The notes under the pieces: model-generated
The model's database searches: none
Told to the model about the DNA's origin: nothing
Seen by the model: the letters and a program-made list of their open reading frames with translations, nothing else
In this document: in pieces, positions 22,240-34,200 of the stretch
Layout: every line of letters begins with the position of its first letter
Numbering within the stretch: position 1 is the stretch's first letter
Made by a program: the position numbers and the translations under genes
Assembly: GCF_963675165.1 (NCBI RefSeq)
Contig: NC_087383.1
Location: forward strand, 4,680,979-4,744,978
DNA from: Halichondria panicea
Taxonomy: Eukaryota > Porifera > Demospongiae > Suberitida > Halichondriidae
Length of the DNA: 64,000 nt
Reading direction: 5' to 3'

Positions 22240-25200
22240 ATGCAATCCTCTACACTGTACGTGCTTGTTGCTGCGGTAAGTTGTGTCTAGATACAAACTT
22301 ATATTGATAATATCACATCTTGATCTAGATTTAGGTCTAGGTACGTCTACTTGAATACCTCCTGCATGTCTCGAATTAGCTTATTAGGCACTAATATAGA
22401 TCTAGTCGTGTAAGGAATTGTAACAGTCAGCACAGTGCTTCTCTTACAGCTGGTGATAGTGGGACAGCATGCTGCTCAGGGTCAAGATGAAGTGGTGAGT
22501 GCTTTGATATAATGTACTGGTAGCCATAATTAATTATGCCTGGTGCGGCGACGAGGGATACGGATTAAAAGCTGACTGTGTAAGTATGGGGTGCTGTTTG
22601 TCTCAAAACTAATAAAGAGTCGATGTTTTACCTACCAGATCAATGTTTAGAGACAAATCTATGCTTAACAGATGGATGTTTAGCAACCAGATATTTGCAT
22701 ACCAGATCGATGTTTAGCAACCAGATCGATGTTTAGAGACCAGATCGATGTTTAGCAACCAGATCGATGTTTACCTACCAGATCGATGTTTAGAGACCAG
22801 ATCGATGTTTAGCAACCAGATTGATGTTTAGAGACCAGATCGATGTTTAGCAACCAGATCGATGTTTAGCAAAGCTACCAGATCGCACAAAGTGCAGCTA
22901 TGGTTTCTTGTGATACTTAATTATGCCTCGGTGCGCATGCGCAAGCGAGGTATACGGTAGTGTATTTGTGTGTGTGTGTGTCTCTGTGTGTGTGTGTGTC
23001 TGTGTGTGTGTAGACTGCGTAAGAGTTTCTATAGGCTTCTAGTCATGTTCACTTGGATTTTAATTCGTGGATTTGCAAAATAATGCTTTGTTCTCGAGTT
23101 ATGCCTAGTTTTGCTTACTTGGAATGCCATTGCAGCCTTTTCAGAAGAGCACGTAGTCAAACTTGTTTACCAAGTGATGCTACTCTACTTAGTAGTTAGC
23201 TCTGCACTAGAACGCTAGGTATTGGTAATGTATAAAAAGCTATTAAAGTCTATTTGCGTTGAGTTCGACCCCGGAAGTTATGTGGTCAATTATGGCTTCA
23301 TTTATGCTTTATGTGGTGGACAAGTATGCTTGGGACTTACATAGAAAATGCTAACTTTTAGCTGGTTGGAGCTTATCAGCTCTACAGCATATAGATAGAA
23401 GTGCTTTTTAACAAGGAATCCAATGGTATATGAAACTTTGAATTTCAGTAAAGTATGACAAAGTTATGACAACTTTATGAAGGTCAAACTCAACACAAAT
23501 AGACTTTTATTATGTTATGTAGCTTTGGCACCTCCATCGAGGCATCAGCACCCACAGTGCTTTCATTTTTGAAGTTATAATTTATTGTTTCGGTTTGAGT
23601 GTTTATGCAGCTTTTGTTCTGACAAGGAAGGTTTGCCCTGGATTATTTTCCAGAACAAATTGTTGCTTAGCCCTTGGCCATTGTCTGTGAGACACACTTT
23701 TCTGCTTTGCAACTCTAATGTAGGAGATGTTGGCCCGAATATTGGTTGGTGATTCTTATACGATTAGGTTTATTAAGAGTATAATTACTGAATCGAAGCT
23801 ATGCACAATTGATCTACAGTAGACTCTCGTTAATCCGGTCACCCTTGGCCGGAATAGCAAGGTGGCTGCAGCTCAGGAAATAGCCGCGGCTTAAAACGAC
23901 CTTACCTCGAATCTAATGATTACTTTTGCGGTTCTTGTCTCGAGGATAATGTAGGATAATGAATCATTTTGTTCTCTATTTAAGTGTAATTCAATTTTAT
24001 TTGCTAAACCACACCCAAAACGTCATATCCGGCCGTAATACACGTATAAAATTACATTGAAAACCCTGTTTGGGACAGCCAGTACTGGCCGGTAACCGGA
24101 ATAGCGAGTGGCCGTACTTCAGGGTGAGTTTTGTGCAGTAAACATTATAGCTAGCATTCCGTGCCAAGCCAAATGGCCGGTATATCGAGGTGGCCGTACT
24201 TCAGGGAGCCGGAATAGCGAGAGTCTACTGTATTGTAGCGTACTGGATTATTACTTTACGTTCTTATGCTAAGCGCCAAACTGGAATTACTTTGTTGCGC
24301 CGCTGAAAAATCATTTAATTTTTGGAGCGGCAGTATGTAAAATTAACCCGCGGTGCCACCGGAGTCTGTTTGTCTGTCTGTCTGTCAGTCTGTCATTTTG
24401 TGTATTCTGAGTCTGCTCACCTCGTTGAGAAAGCACTGTGTTTGTATCATGGATAGCCTCAACACAACAAGGTAGATGTTTAAATTTGGCAAATTTTGAT
24501 GAAGCTTCGTTGTCGAATAAAAGCGAGAAAAAAAGCTAAAACCTAAGAAAAGATCAAACCTGCACGTTAGCCTAGATGTACATGCAGCTTTGACTCGAGA
24601 ATGTGCAGGTTTGATCTTTTCTTAGCCTCTTCTCGCTTCATCAAAATCTGTCAAACTTAAACTTCTACCTTGTTGTGTTGAGGCTATCCAGTGGCAGCTA
24701 GCTGCCACGAACAGTCAACCTAGCTAGCCTAGGCTAACCTGAACACTCCTTTGGCAGTTGATACATCAAAACAACAGGTACGTACAATCATTGAATCAAA
24801 TTACAATAGCTACAAAAACTGATAAATAGCTAGCTGGTGTCATTAAGCCTTCTAAAGTTAACTTCAAAAGGGGGGGTCAAGGGACCCCATGGACTCTCCT
24901 CTGGATCCTCCACTGGATAGCCTCAACACAACAAGGTAGAAGTTTAAGTTTGACAGATTTTGATGAAGCGAGAAGATGCTAAGAAAAGATCAAACCTACA
25001 CGTTAGCTTAGATGTACACACGCCAGGGGCGTAGCCAGGATTTTGGGGAAGGGGGTGCTTTCATAAATAAAAGAGGCCACGAAGCGCCGAAATGTTGTTG
25101 ACCAGAAACCACACCTCTTATTAGTGGCGTCATCGGCACAGTTGGGCGTGGCCTAGCAGGAGTGAGAAGCCTACATACATACATACTTAAAAGCCTCCTA

Positions 25201-28200
25201 GATCCTTTGCAGGCTCCTTTGTCCATCTCAATTGATAATCTCAGGATAATATTATTGCATAAAACTTTTACAAAGAAACAAGGGGCTGCAGGAAGTATTG
25301 GCAAGTCTCTCGAGGCCCTTGGATGTCTGATGATGAGTGCAGTCCTCTATGCACTATACAAGGCAGCTAGCTAGCTCAGTCATAGATAAATGATGAACGT
25401 TAATTATTATATTGAGCTCCACCCATGCATGCAGGAAATGAATAGCTGAACCCTATGTGACCTTCCATGCATTATCAATTATCTTTCGTAACGTGAGTCC
25501 AGCACAATAGTCCAAGCTGCTACTAACTAAAAACTACTCTCTTAGGTGAATAGCTAGAATAGCTAGTTCAGTATGCAGCAAACAATCTAAATCTGGAGTG
25601 CTGAGCTCAACTGGATCTTCAAGTATTATTAAAGCTTTAATTTACATGTAGAGTCAGGCAGGGGGGGTGCTCAAGCACCCAAAGCACCTCCCCTGCCTAC
25701 GTAGCCTCCTTCACAGGCCTTTGAAAGAAGGCCTGCTATCGACTGCTTGCGCATGCGCCAAATTATTGGATTTTTTTCCCGTAAATATTTCTATAATACT
25801 ATAATATTGGATTTTTTACCCGTAAATATTCCTATAATACTGGATACATCAGAGAAAATATTCTAAAAGTCATACACAGAGCTATATAGCTAGCTAGCTA
25901 GAAACAGAGCTGTGTAGGTTTGTTGTACTGCTATTTTCTTCTGATAGAATCAGTAGCAGTAGTATAGTAGACTTTCACCAAAGTTAGTGTTAAATGGGCG
26001 TGGCCTGTCCATATAGGCTCTTATCAGCCGTCACTCCTTTCAGACGATCGTTATCCACACTGTTGCAGGCTGTGAGTCTTTTGTTAACATAGCAGGCTAA
26101 GGGTAGCTATCACAGAATGCTATCTGATGGGCTAGAAACCTTCAATCGAACTTTCTATCTACTTCCTTCAATCCACTTCCTTTCGTTGTGATGTCATAGT
26201 TTTACTGAGCATAAACGATGTTATCCAAAGCCCCCAAATACCGGGGGGATATTAGCGCATGCGCAAGCAGTCGATACCAGGCCCACTTCCCTAGCGGGAA
26301 GTGCGGCCTGGGATCGAGGCTACTGCCTACGCCCCTGCACGCAGCTTTGATTCGAGGTTGTATAGACTTCACTAAACCCTAAATAACGCTGCTGATTTAC
26401 TGCTATTGGATCTATTGAGCAAGGAATTGTTGTGTTTAATGGCTATATAGATCTACCCGTATAGAGAGGCTGTAGTATGCTTTGTTAAGATTATTTGGAA
26501 TAAACACTATTTGACAACTAGTGTTCAAGCTGGCGCTGTGCTAATGCCTCTCGCCATGTTTTGCTTTCGCTCAAAAGTATTAGAGTGTTATCTATAATGA
26601 ATTTTATATTAAAGTTAGCTTATCTATATAAAGTCACTGAGAAGAAAATACTTATTTACATGTATCTATTGTTGTTATTTATTGTATTATGTGGCTTACC
26701 AGGACCTCAAGAAAGAAGAAAATTGATTCTTCCAGGATCTGTAGTTCAGTGTATATAATATCTAAGAAGAAAAGACCTGTGTAGTCTACATGCATATAAT
26801 TGTTATCTATATTGTTATATGGTAGTGTTTTGTGGCTTACCAGGCCCTCAAGACAAAGATGATTCTGCCAGGAGGATCTGGATCTGGATCTTGGATATTA
26901 TTTTCTCATGCACACGGGGGAATGAGCAAGCATGCGCATTACATCCACAGGAATAATTAAAGGGTGTGTCCAAAGATATCAATTTCACAAATGGCTACTG
27001 CTAGCTAGCTGTTTTAACAGATATTTTCACGTAGCTAACAAAAAGCTAGCGCTTTAGTGCAAGGCTAACTCATATGTTGAATAGAAAGTTTGTGCGGACA
27101 GATGATGCTATGAAAGATTCTGAAGAGACTGCAACAGCCTTCAATGTGAGTCAAACTAGCCATAACTCGAGAAAGAAGCTTTAGTTTGCTAATCCACGAA
27201 TCAAAATCCAAGAGAAGGTGGCTAGAAGCCTATAGAAGCTGTTAGTTTTCGTCGCATTGCAACCGTTGAGCAGTTATAGCTGGAATACACACACAGACAG
27301 ACAGACAGACAGACAGACACACACAGTCAGCTTTACCGTATCCCTCGTGCGGCTACGCCTCGAGGCATAATGATGTACTAGAGAGACATTTGATACAGTG
27401 TCTCTCTACTAGAGGTTCCACTACATGTAGCTGTACTGTAAGTTGTATACGAAATAGATTGTTGCAATGAGTCAGTCATGCGTAACTGTAATTTTATCCG
27501 TTCTCCTCCTGCATGTCCTACGAAGGAACACATGGTGGCCAATTCGAAGAGGTCATAATTCATTGTATGCGGATGCTTATAAGTCTACTTTAGAAATTTT
27601 AGCTCGTGCAGTGGTAAAGTTGATGAAATTACGTACAGCCATCTGGTTTTCTTTTTGTGCTACTGAATGACTTTTATAATTCCATAGGTATTTCAAACCA
27701 TCAGTCTCAGCGCTAGTAGGGGGCCATCTGACGTATTTGCCCAATTATCGATCAACGGAGTACCAAGTTTCTTCATCAATCGTCCAACAACAACACAACT
27801 CGATATCCCCGAAGGATCGAGTATATTTTACAATGGAAATAGTTTGGCCATAACTGGTGCCGATCCAATTGTGCTGACAGCAAGTAGATTTCAGTATTTG
27901 TATCAAGATCCTGGGAGTTTCAGATTTCGAGATGTCACTGGACCAATCCCGGGTGCCGGTGGACAACCTGGACCTGGAACTTTGTACTATGATGGAGATA
28001 CAGCACTTTTTACAAATTCAGATATATTTATTGGTACTTATGAAGGTCTTGCAGCTCAATTTCCTGTCCCACCTTCACAAGTGACAATCAGTACTCCACG
28101 AGTAAACAATGAACTAGCCCTCAACCTCCAATCCAGTCCTTCTGATCCTGTTACTGATGGAAATGTCATTGAGCTCACAGGATCAGATGCGTTCATCCTA

Positions 28201-31200
28201 GGATCAGGTGAATCATTGACGTATGTATCAAACAGTCTACGATATCGAAGAGGATCTGTAACTCAAGAGGTTTTTAATCCTATCACCAATTTTTATGTTC
28301 TTGAGGATATCACTGAGAATGGACAGCAAGGCAGAACCCTGAGGCGGTTTACTGGCGGCTCAAGCGAGGTTATCACAGGGCCTGGACTTCTTAAGGTGGG
28401 AACTTCTCCTAATGACGGTTCGAGGGTCGCTTTTTTCAGTCCATCTACTAGTGTCAATCAAGAAATAGATAGTGGCATTATTGATGGACAGCTTTCGTTT
28501 GATGCAGTCCAAAACAGTGCTCAAATCTCGGATATTTTTACAAATCCAGGGACTCCTGCACGTCTGATCGACTTGGGTGGTACATCAAGAACCTTTAAAT
28601 ACCCTACAGCAAGCAGAGTTACCTTTGATGATACCTCTGGTAGAAGAGAGATTCGTGTTTTCGATAGGTTTAACCAACAGCTTGGCTCTTTTTTCGATTC
28701 TGACTTGAGTTCCTTCCTCAACCACCAAGTCCAAACAACTAGTTCTGGAACTGCATCTTTTGATATTCCTGATGGAGGTGTGACACTTATTAGCAATTCT
28801 AATGATGGGCAAGCATTTATCTACCCGTGTAGAAAAACACTCCTGACTGGTCGCATCAATGAAGCCCGCAGTTCAATTACTATTACCCCGAATCCTTTCC
28901 CAACTTTTAGTATATCATCAAGTGGTGGCTCTTCCGTCTTGTCAATCAATGGTGATGAAACGGTCACAATAACAGACAGACAACCAATCATTGTTGGCAG
29001 TGGACAAACTCTAAACTATAATGATGCATCTGTTACAGTGTTTAATAATGGAGCACCAGATACACCTGTTTCTAGTACCCCAATTACCACGAATTCCTTG
29101 ACAACATATGAGACGCCTGGAAACTATTTAAATACATATACCTCTAGTAATCCTCCACCCCAAGATTTTGTTGGACCTGGTGTCGTGTATTTTGACAATC
29201 AAAATCGAGCATTTTTCACTAATGAAGTACAAGTGACAAATCTTATCTCTGGTTTCCTTGACAGCCGCCCCCCCGTGAGAATTACAACCACTACTCGTAC
29301 TGAAGGCGGCAGACGCTTTGTTGACATTGTGAATCCAGACGGTGTGCGTCTAGTTGAGGGGAGCACATCAACCATTACCAATGTGGGATCAACCTTTACC
29401 AATGTGGGATCAACCATTACCAATGGGGGATCACAGCAAGGCCTTATCTACACAGGGAACACCGTCCGTTCTGTCAATGGGTTTTCCGTTCCTTCATCAT
29501 TTACTATTCGATATGTTGTATCTACCACACCTGGTGTTGACGATACAGTTGAAGTTATAAATCCTGATGGAGATGTTTATTTCACCACAACTGCTTCCAG
29601 TAGCTTTAGGTATCGACAAGGAGGAGTGCTTCAACCTACACCTACAACTACTACCTCGTATTCTGGAGGTGGTGTTCTCTACCTCAATCCGAACACCGGT
29701 GCTGTGGTTTACAATGACGATACTACAACTTCAACAGGTTTGGTTACGGATCTGATAACTTCAGGAATTGTTTTCGATACAAACACCAGGAATATCACCA
29801 CGTTGAATTTCTTCGATGGTCGTACAATTACACGGTACGATGGAAGCTCTACAAGCTTCTTATCTGGTCCTAGTACAATTTTCACATCCGGTAATGAAGG
29901 ATTTTACTCCACAGACAGCACGACCACCACCAGAGTAGTTACAGAAATAACAAACAATATACCGGTTGAAGTAGGTGTGGACCAAACAACAGGAGAAGTA
30001 ACAGTATTTTATCCTGGAACACAAACTACGATTTTCAATTTCACCACCGGTTCAGAGCGCACTACTGTAAGCACTGGAACAACGATAACATACACCAATG
30101 GTATCCTAATACTACCCGGCCGCAACATTACAACTGATAGCTTCACCTACTTCAACGGTATTAGCACGCAAGTATTTACCTCGGGAGATACTGTGACTTT
30201 TTCTGGACCAGGCCAAGTGATAGTTAACGAACAAACCACTGAAACAATTTTCATTGATAACCAGAATACGATCAATCGAATAAATAATGCCCTTGACAAT
30301 GTTCCTGTGGTTCCACCAGTTCTAGTTCGACCCACAACCACTTCATTCATCTCTAAAGTCGCGGACGTCTTCCCACTCTTTGGACAGGTATAATTATATA
30401 AATATGAGATTATAGAACGTCTCACATTTATGTTTTTATTATTCAGAGAGTCACAGTGTATCAATCAGCTAATGTGAATCTACGCTGTGTGATTCTTCAA
30501 AGTGTTCCAACATCATCTTTCATGTTCTTCAGAGATGGAGTTGCATTGGACGGCTCAGAGATAGGTTCTACCATTACCATGGTGAGTAGCCCTGTGTAAC
30601 TGTATTTATTATCCTTTTTACAATCGTGTGGTAAATTATATATTGCCCCGCACCTAACCATCTGCCAAATTAATTCGCATTTGAGGGGTTACATTACGGA
30701 AACATTGATTTGGGCGTGCATAGTGTGCCACCCTGTAAGGATTTATGTTTTGCATGCTCATCAAAAATTCAATACACGTATAATAATATTTACAGGTGTC
30801 AGAGAATGAACAAATTCTAACTGTCAACACCTTCAATGTCAGTGCTGCCGGTAGATATGAATGTCGCGTGAGTAATGGTCCTGGACAAGACAGTCTGTTC
30901 GCAGATATTTTCATCAGACCTCCAGGTATATAAAGTTTCTATCTAACAATATGGCTACAAATAGACCAAGATAAATGTGTCTAGTCACTCCTTGAGTATA
31001 GTGTAAGTGCTTGTTCCTTAAAGTTTAATGTATGTAGCAAGCAATAATTAAGTTTGCTGACCACAAAGCAACCTGCCCCATTGATGAACAAATGGTATTT
31101 TCTTTCAGTTGCACCGGTGATTCAAAATAACTTCTTTCCCTCAATTCCGGAGCTTCCTGGACTTACAGTCACTGCTCAGGATATAACACCACAAAATCCA

Positions 31201-34200
31201 GTAATGATCATCATTCGGGACAGAACACCTGGACAAACTCTAGAGCCTAATCCACTGCTTCTCACGAACACCGTCAACATTGCTTGCAAAGATGATGTGG
31301 GTCTTCCAAGACCTACAATCATGTGGACTGCAACGGACTCTAATGGAGTTGACATTCCGATCAATATGTCTAACATATTCGTGCCACGTGCGGGACGCAG
31401 TATCTACACAGTCAACACTGACCCTGACAACACTCTGTCCATCACCTACGAGTGCACAGCAAGTAATGAGGCTGGTGAGGCTACTGGACTGGTGACCATT
31501 ACACCAAGATGTGAGTAACGGACTAAGTGAATTTGTGTATGACTGTGGACTTATGAGCATTTTAGGCTTCTCCATTTCTAAATACAAAATTTAGAGGCAC
31601 TCTAGATTGCTGGCTGGCTTTTTAAATGGTCAGTTTCCTGAATTTCGTGTAAAGCAATGATTATATGCACTCATGCAGCATACGTTTGTGAGGGTAATGT
31701 CTTTGGACCCTGCTCTGTTACTTGCGGCTTTGGTAAGTTACTCTTATTCCCTCATCTGTAACTACTCCCACTCTGTACATTTTGTTGATGGTGGCGTATG
31801 CCTGGCCATAGCGTATCCTGTGCTGTAAGAAACTTCCATTGATTTGTAATTGTACCTGGGCAATGTTCTGCTCTATACAGGTATTCAGAGTTCTGCTCCA
31901 ATTAACTGTCAAGTCAGGACCAATGAAAATATTGCGTCCATTGATGCTGCTGATTTGCCTCAGGGACTATACCCAACGCAATTACAGATTTGTCAAAGCA
32001 GTGTCATGCCTTTCTGGTGAATAACTCAATCTGTTTGCATACAACGCATGCATGCATGCTTAAATATACACATTTTGGCTTTTTAGAAATCTGTATTGGT
32101 ATCACATTGACATTTTGTTTACTTGCATGGCATGCATTTTGAGTTTGGTGTTAATGGTGCCATGTGTGCTCTGTTTCTATAGCCCAGCGATAACCTATGA
32201 ATTTAACACTACCGCCTTCGGAGCTTGTTCACGTACCTGTGGTGGTGGAGTGCAAGAGAGAAATATAACCTGTTTTCGTTTGATTGGTGGAGTGAGAGAT
32301 ATGGCCGTAGATGATATAGATTGTATCGTCTTTGGACTGAAACGGCCTGCTGCTGCACAAGAGTGCTTTCCTCAGAAGTGTCCAAGATGGATGATTCTCA
32401 GCGCCTACTCTCCAGTAGGATATTTAACTCTAATATAACTGCGTAGCTATAATTATGCTTACAAACCATGCTTGCCCGAATAAAAGCAAGACCCTATCAG
32501 TATCTAAATCAAGCTTTGTTGGCTTCATGGATAATAATAGCAGTTCATGCAATTAAGTTGTGCTCTGCATGGAAATATTCTTTATTTTCCTCACTCGCAC
32601 TGCATTACAGAATAATTGTTGTCACTTTGTAGCAAGTTACCCTACAATACAACCAGGTTAATTCAGCCCCAACACATATAATTATGTGTATAGGCCACCT
32701 CCTAATACAGCGTCTTCCCAAGGATGGCGTTAAATAGACAAGTTTCACTGTATAATTTAGTAGTACAACAGCTGCTTACCGACTACACACACACCACACA
32801 TACACACAGTGCTCTAGTACCTGCGCTGGTGGAGTTCGCTCAAGAAATGTGTCCTGTGTGCAATTCATTGCCCAAATTAATGGAACGACGGGAGAGTTTG
32901 TCTGTGATGCTGACGGAAATCCGATTGGAGAGAGTATAGTACTGTCAGATGCAAGCTGCTTTGCTGGTAATATGCCGAGAAGAGTAGACGCCTGCAACAC
33001 TCAGATACCCTGCCCTCGTAGATGGTCCCCTGGGACATTTGCACCTGTAAGTCTGTTATCTTATCTACTTCGTTTTTTGTTACACCATAATTATTCATGT
33101 AGTAACTATAGGGACTAAGTTCATGTAATACATTATTATGTATAGTTTGAAAAGCGTACTGATATTATAATTATGTTGATCGATTTTCTTCCATCCTGCA
33201 GTGTGATGCTAACTTCTGCCAAGAAAGGAGTCTTACGTGTACTGGATTTGATCCCAGTGATCCAGAGGAACAATGGTTGCTTGACGTTTCCGAGTGCGCG
33301 GATCTCCCTCTACTACACACAGTCCGCAGCTGTGGAGGGGGGACTTGTGATGCTGGAATATGGATGACAGAGAATTTGGTACGGTATTGATAGTGGTACG
33401 CAAACAAAATGTGGTATGCCTTTTTATTCTGCTAGTTGTGTAGTTTGTTCTGCAAGTTAATTAATGGGTTGTGTCTCAATAAATCACTTCATGCAAACTA
33501 CAGTAGATTCTCGTTAATCCGGTCACCCTTGGATAGTGCAGCTTGGCCGGAATAGCGAGTTGGCTGTATTTCAGGAAATAGCCACGGCTTAAAAACGACC
33601 TTACCTCGAATCTAATGACTAATTTTGCGGTTCTTGTCTCGGGGATAATGAATCATTTTGCTCTCTATTTAATCTGCCAAACCACACCCAAATCGTTATA
33701 TCCGGCCGCAAAAATTACCTAGTTTGGGGGCAGCCAGCACTGGCGAGTATATTGAATAGCAAGTGGCCGTACTTCAGGGTGAGTTTTGTGCAATAAACAT
33801 CTAGCTAGCAATCCGTGCCAAACCAAATGGCCGGTATATCGAGGTGACTGTATTTCAGAGAGCCGGAACAGCGAGAGTTTGCTGTACGTCTGTTTTAAGT
33901 GCATGCATGTACATTATTATTATGCCTCGGTGTGCATGCGCAAGCGAGGTATGGTAGTGTGTGTGTCTATGTAGACTCCTACAGCTGCTCAATTAATGTA
34001 AGTGCAAGTATTAAAGTTTCTATAGGCTCCTAGACATGCTTTCTTGGATTTGTAAAACAATGCTTTAATCGTTCTCGAGTTATGCTTATAATTATAGCTT
34101 TGCTTTATAATACTTGGAATGTTATTGCAGAAGAGTTCTATAGCAAAACTTGTCCATGGAGTGTTGCTACTCCAAAGTTCTACTGATGCAACAGCCATTA

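Larger units (their letters stand above)
22495..27687 (+). other. Copy 2 intron 2 (5.2 kb), insertion-rich
   Basis: Contents in order: a 19-bp minisatellite, a family A element with a short GT tract, a pogo-type MITE, a stretch with TGTC repeats and partial copies of the copy 1 inverted repeat, a 1.3-kb element, and a final insert ending in a family B element. No extra exon was seen, and phase 0 on both sides needs none. Confidence 0.65.

Noticed and set aside
22620..22886. CRISPR-like array of short repeats
   Set aside because: The units are contiguous with no unique spacers, and the context is an animal intron. It is a minisatellite.
25162..25374. 70-codon open frame in copy 2 intron 2
   Set aside because: It lies inside a transposable insertion absent from other copies. 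No domain was recognised.
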